Shown here: one piece after another, positions 7,956-17,519 of the stretch
Position numbering within the stretch: position 1 is the first letter of the stretch
Layout of the letters: each line of letters starts with the position of its first letter
NCBI RefSeq assembly: GCF_011006175.1
Contig: NZ_CP048795.1
Coordinates: forward strand, 1,418,491-1,482,490
From: Hydrogenobacter sp. T-8
GTDB taxonomy: Bacteria; Aquificota; Aquificia; Aquificales; Aquificaceae
Length of the DNA: 64,000 nt
Direction of reading: 5' to 3'
Program-made: the position numbers and the translations under genes
Notes under the pieces: generated by a model
Database searches by the model: none
Told to the model about the DNA's origin: nothing
The model's input: only the letters and a program-made list of their open reading frames with translations

Positions 7956-10435
7956 GTAAACCATTTCCTCAGCTCTATGCCAAGGAAGGTGAGTATGGGT
8001 AGGAGGACTACATAGGGTATATGCCTTGGTGAGAGGGCGACCGCATGGAAGTAATCCGCAAGCACGGTTATGGCAGATAGCTGGAGCACAGCTCCGAGGA
8101 AAATGCCAAGGTATACATAAGGGTTTAATTTTATATGCTCTATGGGATTTCTGAAGAAGGGTCTTTCGCTTACTTCCTGCACTCCAACCGCCCATTGGCT
8201 CACCACCGCCGAGGTAAAACTTATGGTAAGTGCCAACTCGTAAGGATAGTTTTTCAGAAGGTGTAGAAAAAGGAAGTAGTGCATAAGAGCCATCAAAAGC
8301 CCATTGTAAGCCAAGGTTATGAGCTGTTCTCTACCTATGAAAACCTTCATGGGGTTCTTGGGTTTTTCCCTCATGGGGTCACCCTCATACTTTGTAAAGG
8401 GATAGGCTTTGTCTTGGACGCCGTCGGTCACCAAGTTTATCCAGAGTATCTGCGTGGGATAAAGGGGCAGGGGCAAGCCAGTGATTATTGCCAGAGAGTT
8501 GTATAGAATCTGGAAGGAGTTGGCAGAGAGTAGATACCTTATAACCTTTGAGATGTTCTTGGCTATAAGCCTTCCTCTCTTTATGGCGTTGACTATTATG
8601 GCGAGGTTGTTGTCCACTATTACCATCTTGGCGGCGTCCTTTGCCGCCTGAGAGCCTGAACCCATAGCAATACCCAAATCTGCCACCCTCAAAGCCGGTG
8701 CGTCGTTGGCTCCGTCGCCGGTTACCGCCACTATTTCGCCCCTTGCCTGCAGGACTCTTACTATTCTGTATTTATCCTCTGGCGTAGCCCTTGCTACCAC
8801 GCCTACTCGCCTAAGCACATTGTAAAGCTCATCGTCGCTGTATTTTTCAAGGTCCTTGCCCTCTATGGCTATGTCTTTGTCCTCATATATTCCCACCATG
8901 CTCCCTATGGCTTTGGCGGTCAGCAGGTTATCCCCCGTTATCATTATCACCCTTATGCCTGCCCTCTTTGCGGTCTCCACCGCCTCCTTTACCCCTTCTT
9001 TGGGCGGGTCCATAAAGCCCACAAGTCCCACCACCTCTATCTTCACTTCATCTACACTCTCTGGAACTTTGTCAAGCCTCGCATAACCGAAGGCGAGAAC
9101 CCTCAGCCCTTTCTGTGCCAGCTTATCATGTGCCTGCCAAACCTCCGCAGGACAACCTTCTTTGCACATGCGGGCAAGGCTCTCTAACGCACCCTTCACA
9201 TAAAAGTCAAAGCCAGAACCTCCAGAGACTATAACCGCCATGAGCCTTCTTTTTGTATCAAAGGGATGCTCCCATAGTCTTTCGTAGCCTTTTCTTAGTG
9301 CTTCCCAGTTTACCCTTTCCTCCTCAAGCCATTGCAGGAGTGCCACCTCAAGAGGGTCTCCCTTTAGTGCATCCGCATCGTTGCAAAGAGCGGAGCATAG
9401 AAAGAGCTTTCTTTTGTTATAAGCTACATATTCGCTGACCTTCAGCTTGCCGAGAGTTATAGTGCCTGTCTTGTCAGAGCATATGTAGGTGGCACTTCCA
9501 AGGGTTTCCACCGCTGGAAGGTATTTTACCAACACCTTTTCCCTTGATAGTCTAACCGCACCCACCACAAGGGCTATGGTGACCACTATGGGAAGTCCCT
9601 CTGGCACTGCAGAGACCAGCTGAGCTATGGCAAAAAACACTATGGTTTTTGCATCCCTCCCTTGGAATATTCCTATCGCCACCAGCAAAGACAGGAAGAT
9701 GAGAAGTATAAGTATCCACCTCCTTCCAAAGCTACCCAGGGCTTTTGTGAGGGGGCTTTCTGGGGATTTTTCTTGTAGCCTCTGGGCTATTCTTCCAAGC
9801 TCCGTGTTCTTGCCTGTGGCAAATACTACTCCAAGTGCTTTTCCCCTTACCACAGTAGTTCCCTTATACAGACAGTTGCTCCGTGCGTGAAGGGGTGTAT
9901 CTTCTGCAAGAACAGTCCCCGCCTCCTTTTCTACAGGCAGAGACTCACCAGTTAGCATGGCTTCGTCCACCATAAGCCCCGCACTCTCAATGAGCCTCAT
10001 GTCCGCAGGGACCACATCCCCCTCGCCCAGAAGAACAAGGTCTCCCGGCACAAGTTCCATGCTGTCCACTTCTTTCTCTACACCATCCCTTATGACCTTA
10101 ACCTTTAGAGCGGTAAGAGATTTGAGGGCCTCTATGGAGGCTATAGCCTTAAGCTCCTGATAGAAACCCAAAAGCCCGTTTGCGATCAAGATGCCATAGA
10201 CCACTACCGCATCCTTTAGGTCTCCAAGAAAGAGGGCTATAAAGCCGGCCACAAAGAGTATAAGCACAAAGGGGCTCGTGAACTGTCTTACAAAAACCCT
10301 GAGCTTGCTCTCCTTTTCCTCCCTTAGCAGGTTATACCCGTAAAGGGTAAGCCGTCTTTCCACCTCCTTCTCGCTCAGCCCTTCAGGGCTTGTTTGTAGC
10401 TCCCTCAGGCTCTCCTCCGGATTCTTGTGGTGCAT
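7892..10435 (-). CDS. P2-type cation-transporting ATPase
   Basis: An 847-residue integral membrane pump. The N-terminal cytoplasmic helix is followed by a first membrane pair, the actuator loop with LTGES, and the M4 motif VPEGLP. CSDKTGTIT holds the phosphorylated Asp (Ile where Leu is usual). TGDGANDAPALRVADLGIAMG is the hinge, followed by a six-helix C-terminal membrane domain. M6 keeps NLVTDG as in SERCA-like Ca2+ pumps; in M5 the position of the Ca2+-binding Glu seems to be Gln (SANSFQ). The ion is therefore uncertain (Ca2+, Mn2+, Na+ or H+). The C-terminal tail is encoded over the end of the convergent ArsA-like gene. Confidence 0.9.
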   Translation of the reverse strand: MHHKNPEESLRELQTSPEGLSEKEVERRLTLYGYNLLREEKESKLRVFVRQFTSPFVLILFVAGFIALFLGDLKDAVVVYGILIANGLLGFYQELKAIASIEALKSLTALKVKVIRDGVEKEVDSMELVPGDLVLLGEGDVVPADMRLIESAGLMVDEAMLTGESLPVEKEAGTVLAEDTPLHARSNCLYKGTTVVRGKALGVVFATGKNTELGRIAQRLQEKSPESPLTKALGSFGRRWILILLIFLSLLVAIGIFQGRDAKTIVFFAIAQLVSAVPEGLPIVVTIALVVGAVRLSREKVLVKYLPAVETLGSATYICSDKTGTITLGKLKVSEYVAYNKRKLFLCSALCNDADALKGDPLEVALLQWLEEERVNWEALRKGYERLWEHPFDTKRRLMAVIVSGGSGFDFYVKGALESLARMCKEGCPAEVWQAHDKLAQKGLRVLAFGYARLDKVPESVDEVKIEVVGLVGFMDPPKEGVKEAVETAKRAGIRVIMITGDNLLTAKAIGSMVGIYEDKDIAIEGKDLEKYSDDELYNVLRRVGVVARATPEDKYRIVRVLQARGEIVAVTGDGANDAPALRVADLGIAMGSGSQAAKDAAKMVIVDNNLAIIVNAIKRGRLIAKNISKVIRYLLSANSFQILYNSLAIITGLPLPLYPTQILWINLVTDGVQDKAYPFTKYEGDPMREKPKNPMKVFIGREQLITLAYNGLLMALMHYFLFLHLLKNYPYELALTISFTSAVVSQWAVGVQEVSERPFFRNPIEHIKLNPYVYLGIFLGAVLQLSAITVLADYFHAVALSPRHIPYVVLLPILTFLGIELRKWFTYLRTNSTISSTLNPSKASKP

Positions 10436-10447
10436 GCAAGAATTTTA

Positions 10448-10456
10448 TGGTATAAT
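10448..10456 (+). promoter_or_regulatory. Extended -10 promoter of atpB
   Basis: TGGTATAAT, an extended -10, ends 9 bases before the atpB ATG. No Shine-Dalgarno fits between them. A minus-strand TAAAAT in the same gap is positioned 6 bases from the P-type ATPase ATG. Confidence 0.7.
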
Positions 10457-10465
10457 CTTCTTACC

Positions 10466-11125
10466 ATGCAAGAGCTAAGCCTAAGCCATGTATACTTTGG
10501 CATGCTTGCCATGGCGATTTCTATAGGTCTCATTTCTCTGGCAGGTAGGCCCTCTATCAAGCCTACAAAGTTCCAAGCCTTCTGGGAAGGGTATGTGCGT
10601 TTTGTCAGGAGCATGGTTCTTGAAAACATGGGGCATGAAGGACTAAGGTATGTTCCTCTCATAGCTAGCATAGGGCTATTTGTGTTCTTTTCCAACCTCC
10701 TTGGCATGGTCCCTGGGCTTGAGGCTCCAACGGGTAATGTAAACACAAACCTAGCATTGGCTCTTATAGTCTTTCTTCTATACAACATAGAAGGCTTTAG
10801 ACTGCACGGTGTAGGATACCTAAAGCACTTTGCTGGTCCAAACCCCTACCTTGCACCTGTTTTCTTCCTGATAGAAGTAATTCCCCATCTGGCCAGACCC
10901 ATAACCCTTACGCTGAGGCTTTTTGCCAATATGAAGGGCGGTGCACTACTGTTGGTAGTCCTTGTTGGTCTTGTAGTTCAGAACCCATTCACTATGGTTG
11001 TTTCTCCTGTATTTTTGCTCTTCATAATAGCCATAAAGTTTCTTGCGGTCTTTATACAGTCTTATATATTCATGATATTGTCTGTTGTTTACCTTGCGGG
11101 TGCGGTATCCCATGAAGAACACTGA
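10466..11125 (+). CDS. atpB: F-type ATP synthase F0 subunit a
   Basis: A 219-residue polytopic subunit forming the proton half-channels next to the c ring. The family block ARPITLTLRLFANMKGG carries the essential Arg of helix 5. NLLGMVPG and the C-terminal IQSYIFMILSVVYLAGA are also typical. The ATG at 10466 is chosen because it follows an extended -10 and gives the usual start; an in-frame start at 10427 would cross the promoter. Subunit c follows 24 bp later. No F1 genes are in the window, so the synthase genes are split. Confidence 0.95.
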   Translation: MQELSLSHVYFGMLAMAISIGLISLAGRPSIKPTKFQAFWEGYVRFVRSMVLENMGHEGLRYVPLIASIGLFVFFSNLLGMVPGLEAPTGNVNTNLALALIVFLLYNIEGFRLHGVGYLKHFAGPNPYLAPVFFLIEVIPHLARPITLTLRLFANMKGGALLLVVLVGLVVQNPFTMVVSPVFLLFIIAIKFLAVFIQSYIFMILSVVYLAGAVSHEEH

Positions 11126-11131
11126 AAATAA

Positions 11132-11458
<327 letters not shown>

Positions 11459-11459
11459 T

Positions 11460-11481
11460 GGGGGTGCTTCCCCCTTCTTTT
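11460..11481 (+). terminator. Rho-independent terminator after atpE
   Basis: GGGGG-TGCTT-CCCCC followed by TTCTTTT, immediately after the atpE stop. A 5-bp all-GC stem with a T-rich tail separates the atp pair from the rpmH operon. Confidence 0.8.
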
Positions 11482-11500
11482 ATGACTTTGGAGGTTTAGG

Positions 11501-11644
11501 ATGGCGACGCAAAGAAACATAACGCGGATATCAAACCTTAGACGCAAACGCAAAAGCGGTTTTCTTGCCAGAATGGAGACCAAAAGCGGAAGGGCTATCA
11601 TCAAAAGGAGAAGGCAGAAGGGAAGGAAAAGGTTGACGCCTTGA
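11501..11644 (+). CDS. rpmH: Ribosomal protein L34
   Basis: A 47-residue basic protein of the large ribosomal subunit. The L34 core is present in order: [14 protein letters not shown], then [19 protein letters not shown]. The N-terminus ([11 protein letters not shown]) departs from the usual KRTYQPS start. GGAGGTTTAGG precedes the ATG at 11501. In most bacteria rpmH is followed by rnpA; here the stop codon overlaps the TTG start of yidD, leaving no room for rnpA. Confidence 0.95.
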   Translation: MATQRNITRISNLRRKRKSGFLARMETKSGRAIIKRRRQKGRKRLTP

Positions 11645-11847
11645 AGAAGATAGTTATTGGGTTCTTAAGATTTTGGCAGGTGTTTATTTCACCTCTCTAT
11701 CCTCCCAGCTGTAGGTATTACCCCACCTGCTCTAACTATGCCATAATGGCAGTGGAAAAGCATGGAATCCTAAGGGGTATGCTAAAAGCCATTTGGAGAG
11801 TTTTAAGGTGCAATCCCTTCTCTAAGGGCGGAGTGGACTATCCCTGA
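11641..11847 (+). CDS. yidD: Membrane protein insertion efficiency factor YidD
   Basis: 68 residues with the invariant pattern [14 protein letters not shown] and a C-terminal [13 protein letters not shown]. YidD is an amphipathic-helix protein thought to assist YidC in membrane-protein insertion. The start is a TTG that overlaps the rpmH stop (TTGA), and its own stop overlaps the yidC ATG by one base (TGATG). That tight coupling makes rpmH-yidD-yidC-hldD a single unit. Confidence 0.93.
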   Translation: MKKIVIGFLRFWQVFISPLYPPSCRYYPTCSNYAIMAVEKHGILRGMLKAIWRVLRCNPFSKGGVDYP

Positions 11848-13349
11848 TGGAGAGAAAGGATTTAGACCTAAGAGGACTGCTCATCATCTTCGTGGTAATG
11901 ACCCTATTCCTTTTTGGTTATCAGGCTTATCTTATCCTTTTTTCCCCTCAGCCTGAGCCACAAACACAAGAAAAGCCAGAAGAAAAGCCTCAAAATGTCC
12001 CATCCTTGCTACTTGGAACGAAAAGGGAAACCCAAAAACCAACCTCTCTTAAGACCCTTGACTTTGATAAGTTTGCCCTTACGCTTTCAGTAGAGGGTGC
12101 ACGTATTGTCAGCCTTGTGGACAAGAGATATGGAAAGGAGCTTATAACAGAGGAAGAGAAAAGGCTGGGTATATATCCTCTTGAGGTCTTCACAGGCGAG
12201 CCAGAGCTTGACCTTGTGCTAAATTTATCTCCGTATGATATAACCTTAGAGGGCAACAGGATAGTAGCTACCTTGAGTGCGAAGGGCTTTGAGCTCAGAA
12301 AAATTCTTGAATACAAAGGTGATTACTTTACCCTTAAGCTGGAAAGCAAGGGGCTACCGCCTCTTTTTGTAAACGCAGGCATGCAAGTAAGGGAAGATGA
12401 CTTCTTTACCCATTCAGGTCCCGTGCTAAAAATAGGCGACAAGGTGCAAAGGCTTGACCCAAAGAAGGTTGAGGGCAGGGAGCTGATAACTGGCGATATA
12501 AAATTTGCCGGTGAGGAGAGCAGATACTACTTCAAGGGCTTTTCTGGAAAGATTGGTGCGGTGGCAGTTTATAGACTTCAAGGGCAAGAGACTTTAACGC
12601 TGGTAAGGTCTGGAAATGAGCTCCTCTTCTATGCAGGTGCAAAGGAATATTCAAGGCTGAGGGTCATAGGTCTCTCTGATGTTATAGACTTTGGCAGTCT
12701 AAGGCTAATAGTCAAACCTCTCTTTGTCTTCATGTATTGGATATACGAGCATCTTCATTCTTGGGTCTTTTCCATCTTTGCCCTTACACTGATTGTAAGG
12801 CTTCTCATGTTTCCTCTTACCTACAAAAGCACTGTAGCCATGAGCAAGATGGCAGAGCTTGCTCCCAAGATGCAAGAGCTCAAAGAAAAATACAAAAACG
12901 ACCCTGCAAGGTTCCAAGAAGAGATGATGAGGCTTTACAGTGAAGTAGGCTTTAATCCTATGTCAGGATGTCTTCCCATTCTTCTTCAAATACCCGTTTT
13001 CTTTGCCCTTTATAAAGTTCTTACCATAACTACAGACCTTCAGCTTGCGAGTTTTCTGTGGGCTCCAAGCCTCGCACAGAAAGACCCCTATTACATACTG
13101 CCAATTCTTATGGGTGCTACCATGATAGCTCAGCAGTTTATTAGCCCAAGTCCAGAAAAGTCTCAAAACTACGTCATGATAATAACCTCTGTGGTCTTTA
13201 CCTTTCTCTTTGCCAGCTTTCCCGCCGGGCTTGTCCTATACTGGACGCTTAACAATATTTTCAACCTTGGGCAAACTTACATAATAAAGAGGCTAACCTC
13301 CAAAGGTAAGCCTTCACAACCTCAAAGGAAGAAAGGAAAGAAAAAATGA
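11847..13349 (+). CDS. yidC: Membrane protein insertase YidC
   Basis: A 500-residue Gram-negative type insertase. It has an N-terminal signal-anchor helix (about residues 10-31), a large periplasmic P1 domain (about 50-290), and five C-terminal membrane helices with the conserved LTYKSTVAMSKMAELAPKM and NPMSGCLPILLQIPVFFALY blocks. It ends in a basic tail. It inserts membrane proteins alone or with SecYEG; atpE is a plausible nearby client. Its stop overlaps the hldD start by 4 bp (ATGA). Confidence 0.96.
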   Translation: MERKDLDLRGLLIIFVVMTLFLFGYQAYLILFSPQPEPQTQEKPEEKPQNVPSLLLGTKRETQKPTSLKTLDFDKFALTLSVEGARIVSLVDKRYGKELITEEEKRLGIYPLEVFTGEPELDLVLNLSPYDITLEGNRIVATLSAKGFELRKILEYKGDYFTLKLESKGLPPLFVNAGMQVREDDFFTHSGPVLKIGDKVQRLDPKKVEGRELITGDIKFAGEESRYYFKGFSGKIGAVAVYRLQGQETLTLVRSGNELLFYAGAKEYSRLRVIGLSDVIDFGSLRLIVKPLFVFMYWIYEHLHSWVFSIFALTLIVRLLMFPLTYKSTVAMSKMAELAPKMQELKEKYKNDPARFQEEMMRLYSEVGFNPMSGCLPILLQIPVFFALYKVLTITTDLQLASFLWAPSLAQKDPYYILPILMGATMIAQQFISPSPEKSQNYVMIITSVVFTFLFASFPAGLVLYWTLNNIFNLGQTYIIKRLTSKGKPSQPQRKKGKKK

Positions 13350-14290
13350 GATTTTTGGTCACAGGTGGTGCAGGCTTTATTGGTTCAAGCTTGGCGAAAG
13401 CCTTAGAGAAAAAATACCCTAAGGCAAAGGTGTATATCCTTGATGACTTTTCTTCGGGGCATTTTAAGAACCTTATAGGCTTTAGTGGTGAAGTTATTAC
13501 CGCAGACCTTTCAAAAAAGGAGCTTTGGGAGTGGCTAAAGACAAACTTCCAATTTGATGCGGTATTCCACCAAGGTGCGATTACCGACACCACCGTGCAA
13601 GACCAAAGGAGGATGATGGAGGTAAACGCAGACAGTCTGAGGTATATCCTTGATGCTTGTCTTCATTGGAAGGCTAAGCTAATTTACGCCTCATCTGCTG
13701 GAGTATATGGCAACAGCAAGCCACCTATGAAAGAAGAAGAGGGACTTGAGCCAGAAAACATATATGGCTTTTCTAAGCTAACTATGGACAGGATAGCTAT
13801 TAACTTCTTGGAGGAGCATCCAGAAATTCAAGTGGTGGGTCTTAGATACTTTAACGTTTACGGACCTGGGGAACACTACAAGGGCAAAACCGCAAGCATG
13901 ATATACCAGCTATACAGACAGATGAAAGAAGGAAAGCGTCCAAGGCTTTTCAAGTGGGGAGAGCAGAAAAGGGATTTTGTCTATATAGAAGATGTTATAA
14001 GGGCAAACCTCTTGGCTTTTGAAGGAAATATTTCTGGTGTGTTTAATGTGGCTACTGGAATACCAAGAAGTTTTAATGAGATAGTGGACATACTCAACAG
14101 ATACCTTGGGACTAACTATGAAGTTGAATACTTTGACTGCCCTTATGACTTTTATCAAAACTTCACTCAGGCAGACCTTTCAAAGGCAAGGGAGTTTTTG
14201 GGCTACGAGCCTTTGTATAGCTTAGAAGAGGGTATAAGGGATTACCTTGAAAGGCTTGGAGAGACTATGTCTCCAAAAAAGGATGATTAA
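13346..14290 (+). CDS. hldD: ADP-L-glycero-D-manno-heptose 6-epimerase
   Basis: A 314-residue short-chain dehydrogenase-type epimerase making the L,D-heptose donor for the LPS inner core. TGGAGFIGS is the NAD(P)-binding loop. SAGVYG and the Tyr-x3-Lys pair in YGFSKLTMD form the catalytic site. RYFNVYGPGEHYKGKTASM is characteristic of HldD/RfaD. Overlap with yidC by 4 bp places it at the end of the rpmH operon, an unusual partner for ribosomal and insertase genes. Confidence 0.93.
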   Translation: MRFLVTGGAGFIGSSLAKALEKKYPKAKVYILDDFSSGHFKNLIGFSGEVITADLSKKELWEWLKTNFQFDAVFHQGAITDTTVQDQRRMMEVNADSLRYILDACLHWKAKLIYASSAGVYGNSKPPMKEEEGLEPENIYGFSKLTMDRIAINFLEEHPEIQVVGLRYFNVYGPGEHYKGKTASMIYQLYRQMKEGKRPRLFKWGEQKRDFVYIEDVIRANLLAFEGNISGVFNVATGIPRSFNEIVDILNRYLGTNYEVEYFDCPYDFYQNFTQADLSKAREFLGYEPLYSLEEGIRDYLERLGETMSPKKDD

Positions 14291-14378
14291 TTTGGTATGT
14301 ATCCTTTTGCTTATCCAACTAATAGCACTACAGCGTAGCAGAATAATAGCTTTGTGTTTATATATGCTTAAAAGTCAG

Positions 14379-15008
14379 TTAGCTTGTTGTTCTCCTCACC
14401 CTTATCTTACCACTCATGAGGTTGTGAAGTAGGCTCTTAAATAGGTTCTGAAGTGCTTTCTTATACTCTTCTTCTTTTTGCAGTTTCTCGTCTATGGCTC
14501 TTAGGACTTCCGCTATGGCTTTCTGCTCCTCAAGTGGTGGGAGGGGGATGGAGAAAGTCTGAAGTTCTGATTTTGATATTGCTTTAAATGTAGAACCTGT
14601 CCCCAGCTTTTCAATTTTTTCCTTCGCAAAGTTAAAATAGTAGAAAAGGAATTCGTTTTCACCTTCCCTAAGCTCTATACAAGCTAAACCTCTTCCGATG
14701 CAATATTCCCTGTCTGCTATATTTACATCTCCTACTGGTGCTCTAACAGAAAACAAAATAGAGCCAATCCTTGAAGTTTTAATTGGATGAGTTGTATACT
14801 TAGTTACATTGGGATAAATATTTCCAAATTCAGCTTTTCCTTGTAAGAATGGTACCCCCTTGCCATTGCTATTATATGTTTCTCCGGGTGGTGATTGACC
14901 CATTATTATCTCCGCCACCTCCCCCAATCTCACCACCTCCCAATCAACAGGCAAAGGACCCAGTTCTGTATCTTTGAAATCCCTCTCCTCGTAAAACTCA
15001 AAACCCAT
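14379..15008 (-). CDS. Half-size type I restriction specificity subunit (HsdS-like), orphan
   Basis: 209 residues, about half of a normal HsdS. It has one target-recognition domain (LPVDWEVVRLGEVAEIIMGQSP, then IGRGLACIEL) and one conserved helical spacer (IPLPPLEEQKAIAEVLRAID, then KSLLHNLMSGKIRV). Half subunits of this kind can dimerise to read a palindromic target. No hsdM or hsdR lies in the window, so it is orphaned locally or acts with genes elsewhere. TATAAT at 15017-15022 sits 8 bases before the ATG. It may have been acquired horizontally, although nothing in local base use shows this. Confidence 0.85.
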   Translation of the reverse strand: MGFEFYEERDFKDTELGPLPVDWEVVRLGEVAEIIMGQSPPGETYNSNGKGVPFLQGKAEFGNIYPNVTKYTTHPIKTSRIGSILFSVRAPVGDVNIADREYCIGRGLACIELREGENEFLFYYFNFAKEKIEKLGTGSTFKAISKSELQTFSIPLPPLEEQKAIAEVLRAIDEKLQKEEEYKKALQNLFKSLLHNLMSGKIRVRRTTS

Positions 15009-15016
15009 AGCAGAAA

Positions 15017-15022
15017 ATTATA
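15017..15022 (-). promoter_or_regulatory. -10 box of the HsdS-like gene
   Basis: TATAAT on the minus strand, 8 bases before the ATG at 15008; no Shine-Dalgarno. Confidence 0.6.
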
Positions 15023-15062
15023 AAACTTTGGCTTTATATACCAAGCTCTTCCTTCAAAACTC

Positions 15063-15338
15063 TTGGAAGTATACACTGAACAGGTTAAATTCAAGAATAA
15101 GAAGTGGAAGATGGAAGTGTTCTTGAAAATATCTCTGAGGGACTATGGAATAAAGGAGTTTGAGGATACAGGCATGATAATAATAGTAAAAAAAGGGCTA
15201 TCTGGAAAGCCAGACTACTCTATAGATGGGGAAGGTTTTGTGGTAGAGTTCAAAAATGGAGAGATATACATTATAGACATATACGACCCTGAGGTGGCGA
15301 GAAACTTCCGCGAAAAGCTATCTCTTAGCTATGTATAG
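15063..15338 (+). CDS. Hypothetical protein, 91 aa
   Basis: Not recognised. A beta-rich small protein with alternating hydrophobic and charged residues (GMIIIVKKG, GFVVEFKNGEIYIIDIYD). The start is uncertain: TTG at 15063, or ATG at 15111, which follows a purine-rich stretch and would give 75 residues. The 3' end overlaps the DUF429 gene by 8 bp, which supports it as a real, co-transcribed gene. Confidence 0.6.
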   Translation: MEVYTEQVKFKNKKWKMEVFLKISLRDYGIKEFEDTGMIIIVKKGLSGKPDYSIDGEGFVVEFKNGEIYIIDIYDPEVARNFREKLSLSYV

Positions 15339-15924
15339 TGTCCTCGGGCTTGACCTCGCAGGTAGTGAAAAGAGGAAAACGGGCTACGCCTACTGGGAAG
15401 GAAGTAGCCTAAGGGTGGGTGTGGTATATACAGACAGAGAGGTGCTTGAGCTTTCAGAGGGTTTTTCTCTGATAATGATAGATGCTCCGCTTTCCATACC
15501 TGCTGGAAGAAGTAGTCTTGAAGATAGAGGACCTCACTTAAGAGAGTGCGACCTTTTGTTGAAAAAACACGGGCATAGGTTTTTCCCCGTAACCTTGGGT
15601 CCTATGAGGATGCTAACCAAAAGGGCTATGAACTTGGCAAAAGCTATGAAGGAGAGAGGAGCAGAGGTTTTTGAAACCTTTCCCGGTGCTACCTATGACC
15701 TGCTGGGGCTTGACAGAAAGGATAGGAGTTTAATACTTAACTTCTATATGAAATTGCCTCTGGCACTTGAAGAAAGAGAATACTCGCAGGATGAGTTGGA
15801 TGCGGTTGCCTGTTGGCTTGCGGGCATTTGTCATCTTATGGGCAAAAGCCTTGTATTCTCTGGCGTAGATGGACAGATAGTGATAGCAAACAAGGAATGT
15901 GTTGATGGTCTTGACAAAAGATGA
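15331..15924 (+). CDS. DUF429 family protein (predicted RNase H-fold nuclease)
   Basis: 197 residues. The N-terminal VLGLDLAGSEKRKTGYA resembles the first acidic strand of RNase H-like folds. IDAPLSIP and a later DELDAVACWLAG are the other conserved DUF429 blocks. The family is predicted to be a nuclease, with no settled function. It overlaps the preceding small gene; leuA follows after 35 bp with its own Shine-Dalgarno. Confidence 0.82.
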   Translation: MYSVLGLDLAGSEKRKTGYAYWEGSSLRVGVVYTDREVLELSEGFSLIMIDAPLSIPAGRSSLEDRGPHLRECDLLLKKHGHRFFPVTLGPMRMLTKRAMNLAKAMKERGAEVFETFPGATYDLLGLDRKDRSLILNFYMKLPLALEEREYSQDELDAVACWLAGICHLMGKSLVFSGVDGQIVIANKECVDGLDKR

Positions 15925-15959
15925 ATTGCGAATTATTATCATTTACAAGGAGGTAAGGA

Positions 15960-17519
15960 ATGGACAGAGTATATATCTTTGACACCACCCTCAGAGACGG
16001 AGAGCAGGCACCAGGCTTTTCCATGACCACGGAGGAGAAACTACAGATGGCACACCAGCTTGCAAGGCTTGGTGTGGACGTGATAGAAGCAGGCTTTGCG
16101 GCAGCATCAAAGGGGGACTTTGAGGCGGTAAACCTCATAGCCCAAGAGGTAAAGGGACCAATAATATGTTCCCTTGCAAGGGCTTTAGAGAGGGACATAG
16201 AGCTTGCAGGACAAGCACTTGAGCCTGCGGATAGAAAAAGAATTCATACCTTCATAGCCACCTCGGAGATACATATGAAGTATAAGCTACGCATGTCTCC
16301 GGAGGATGTCTTAGAAAGGGCAAAAAGGGCAGTAGAATACGCAAGGAGGTTTACCGACGATGTGGAGTTCTCTTGCGAAGATGCTACCAGAAGTCAAAGG
16401 GATTTTCTGTATAAGGTAATAGAAACTGCCATAAGGGCTGGTGCTACCGTTATAAACATACCAGATACGGTGGGATATACGGTTCCGGAGGAGTTTGCTG
16501 ACCTCATAGAGGGTATAAGAAACAACGTTCCTAACATTGACAAGGCAATAATAAGTGTCCACTGTCATGACGACCTTGGAATGGCAGTTGCCAACTCCCT
16601 CATGGCAGTAAAGCACGGAGCAAGACAGGTAGAGTGCACCATAAACGGCATAGGAGAAAGGGCAGGAAACGCAGCCTTGGAAGAGATAGTTATGGCTCTA
16701 AGGGTTCGCAAGGACTTCTTTGGAGGTCTATACACAAACATAAATACCAAAGAGCTGTATAGGACAAGCAGGCTCTTGTGTAGGATTACAGGCAGTTTTG
16801 TTCAGCCAAATAAGGCGGTGGTGGGCGACAACGCCTTTGCTCACGAGTCTGGTATTCATCAACATGGTGTGCTATCTAATCCTCTCACCTATGAGATTAT
16901 GTCGCCGGAAGATGTAGGCTTTCCATCAACGCGCATAATCCTCGGTAAACATTCAGGAAGGCACGCCCTAAAGAGCAAGCTAAGGGAAATGGGTTTTGAG
17001 TTCTCAGAGGAAGACTTGGACAGGGTTTTTGAGAAATTCAAAGCCCTTGCGGACAAGAAGAAGGAGGTCTACGAAGAGGACATAGAGGCACTGGTCTACG
17101 AGGAGTTTGTAAAGCACGAAGAGGAAGAGCCCATAAGGGTTATCCACTATCAAGTTCAGACAGGAGACAAACTTTTACCTACAGCCACCGTGGTGCTGAC
17201 CTTTAAGGGAGAGGAAAGAACCGCTACCTCTACTGGTAATGGACCTGTAGACGCCATAATAAGAGCAATACAGAAAGCTCTCGGTGTAGAACCTAAGCTC
17301 TTGGACTTTTCTATCAAAGCACTAACTCCTAACACGGACGCTCAGGCGGAGTCAAGGCTTGTGATAGAGCTTGAGGGAGTTAAGGCAAGCGGAAGAGGTG
17401 TGGACGTGGATATAATAAGGGCAAGTGTAAGCGGATTTGTGGATGCACTCAACAGGGCTATAATGAGGAAAAGCTACATAGTTTCAAGGGAAAGCCTAAG
17501 AAAGGAAGGCACAGTTTGA
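15960..17519 (+). CDS. leuA: 2-isopropylmalate synthase
   Basis: A 519-residue enzyme condensing acetyl-CoA with 2-oxoisovalerate, the first committed step to leucine. The TIM barrel opens with TTLRDGEQAPGFSM, with the metal-binding Asp after the Arg. HCHDDLGMAVAN and NGIGERAGNA follow, and HESGIHQHG closes the catalytic region. The C-terminal 130 residues form the leucine-binding regulatory domain (STGNGPVDAIIRA). AAGGAGGTAAGG gives a strong Shine-Dalgarno. It stands alone, without leuBCD. Confidence 0.96.
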   Translation: MDRVYIFDTTLRDGEQAPGFSMTTEEKLQMAHQLARLGVDVIEAGFAAASKGDFEAVNLIAQEVKGPIICSLARALERDIELAGQALEPADRKRIHTFIATSEIHMKYKLRMSPEDVLERAKRAVEYARRFTDDVEFSCEDATRSQRDFLYKVIETAIRAGATVINIPDTVGYTVPEEFADLIEGIRNNVPNIDKAIISVHCHDDLGMAVANSLMAVKHGARQVECTINGIGERAGNAALEEIVMALRVRKDFFGGLYTNINTKELYRTSRLLCRITGSFVQPNKAVVGDNAFAHESGIHQHGVLSNPLTYEIMSPEDVGFPSTRIILGKHSGRHALKSKLREMGFEFSEEDLDRVFEKFKALADKKKEVYEEDIEALVYEEFVKHEEEEPIRVIHYQVQTGDKLLPTATVVLTFKGEERTATSTGNGPVDAIIRAIQKALGVEPKLLDFSIKALTPNTDAQAESRLVIELEGVKASGRGVDVDIIRASVSGFVDALNRAIMRKSYIVSRESLRKEGTV

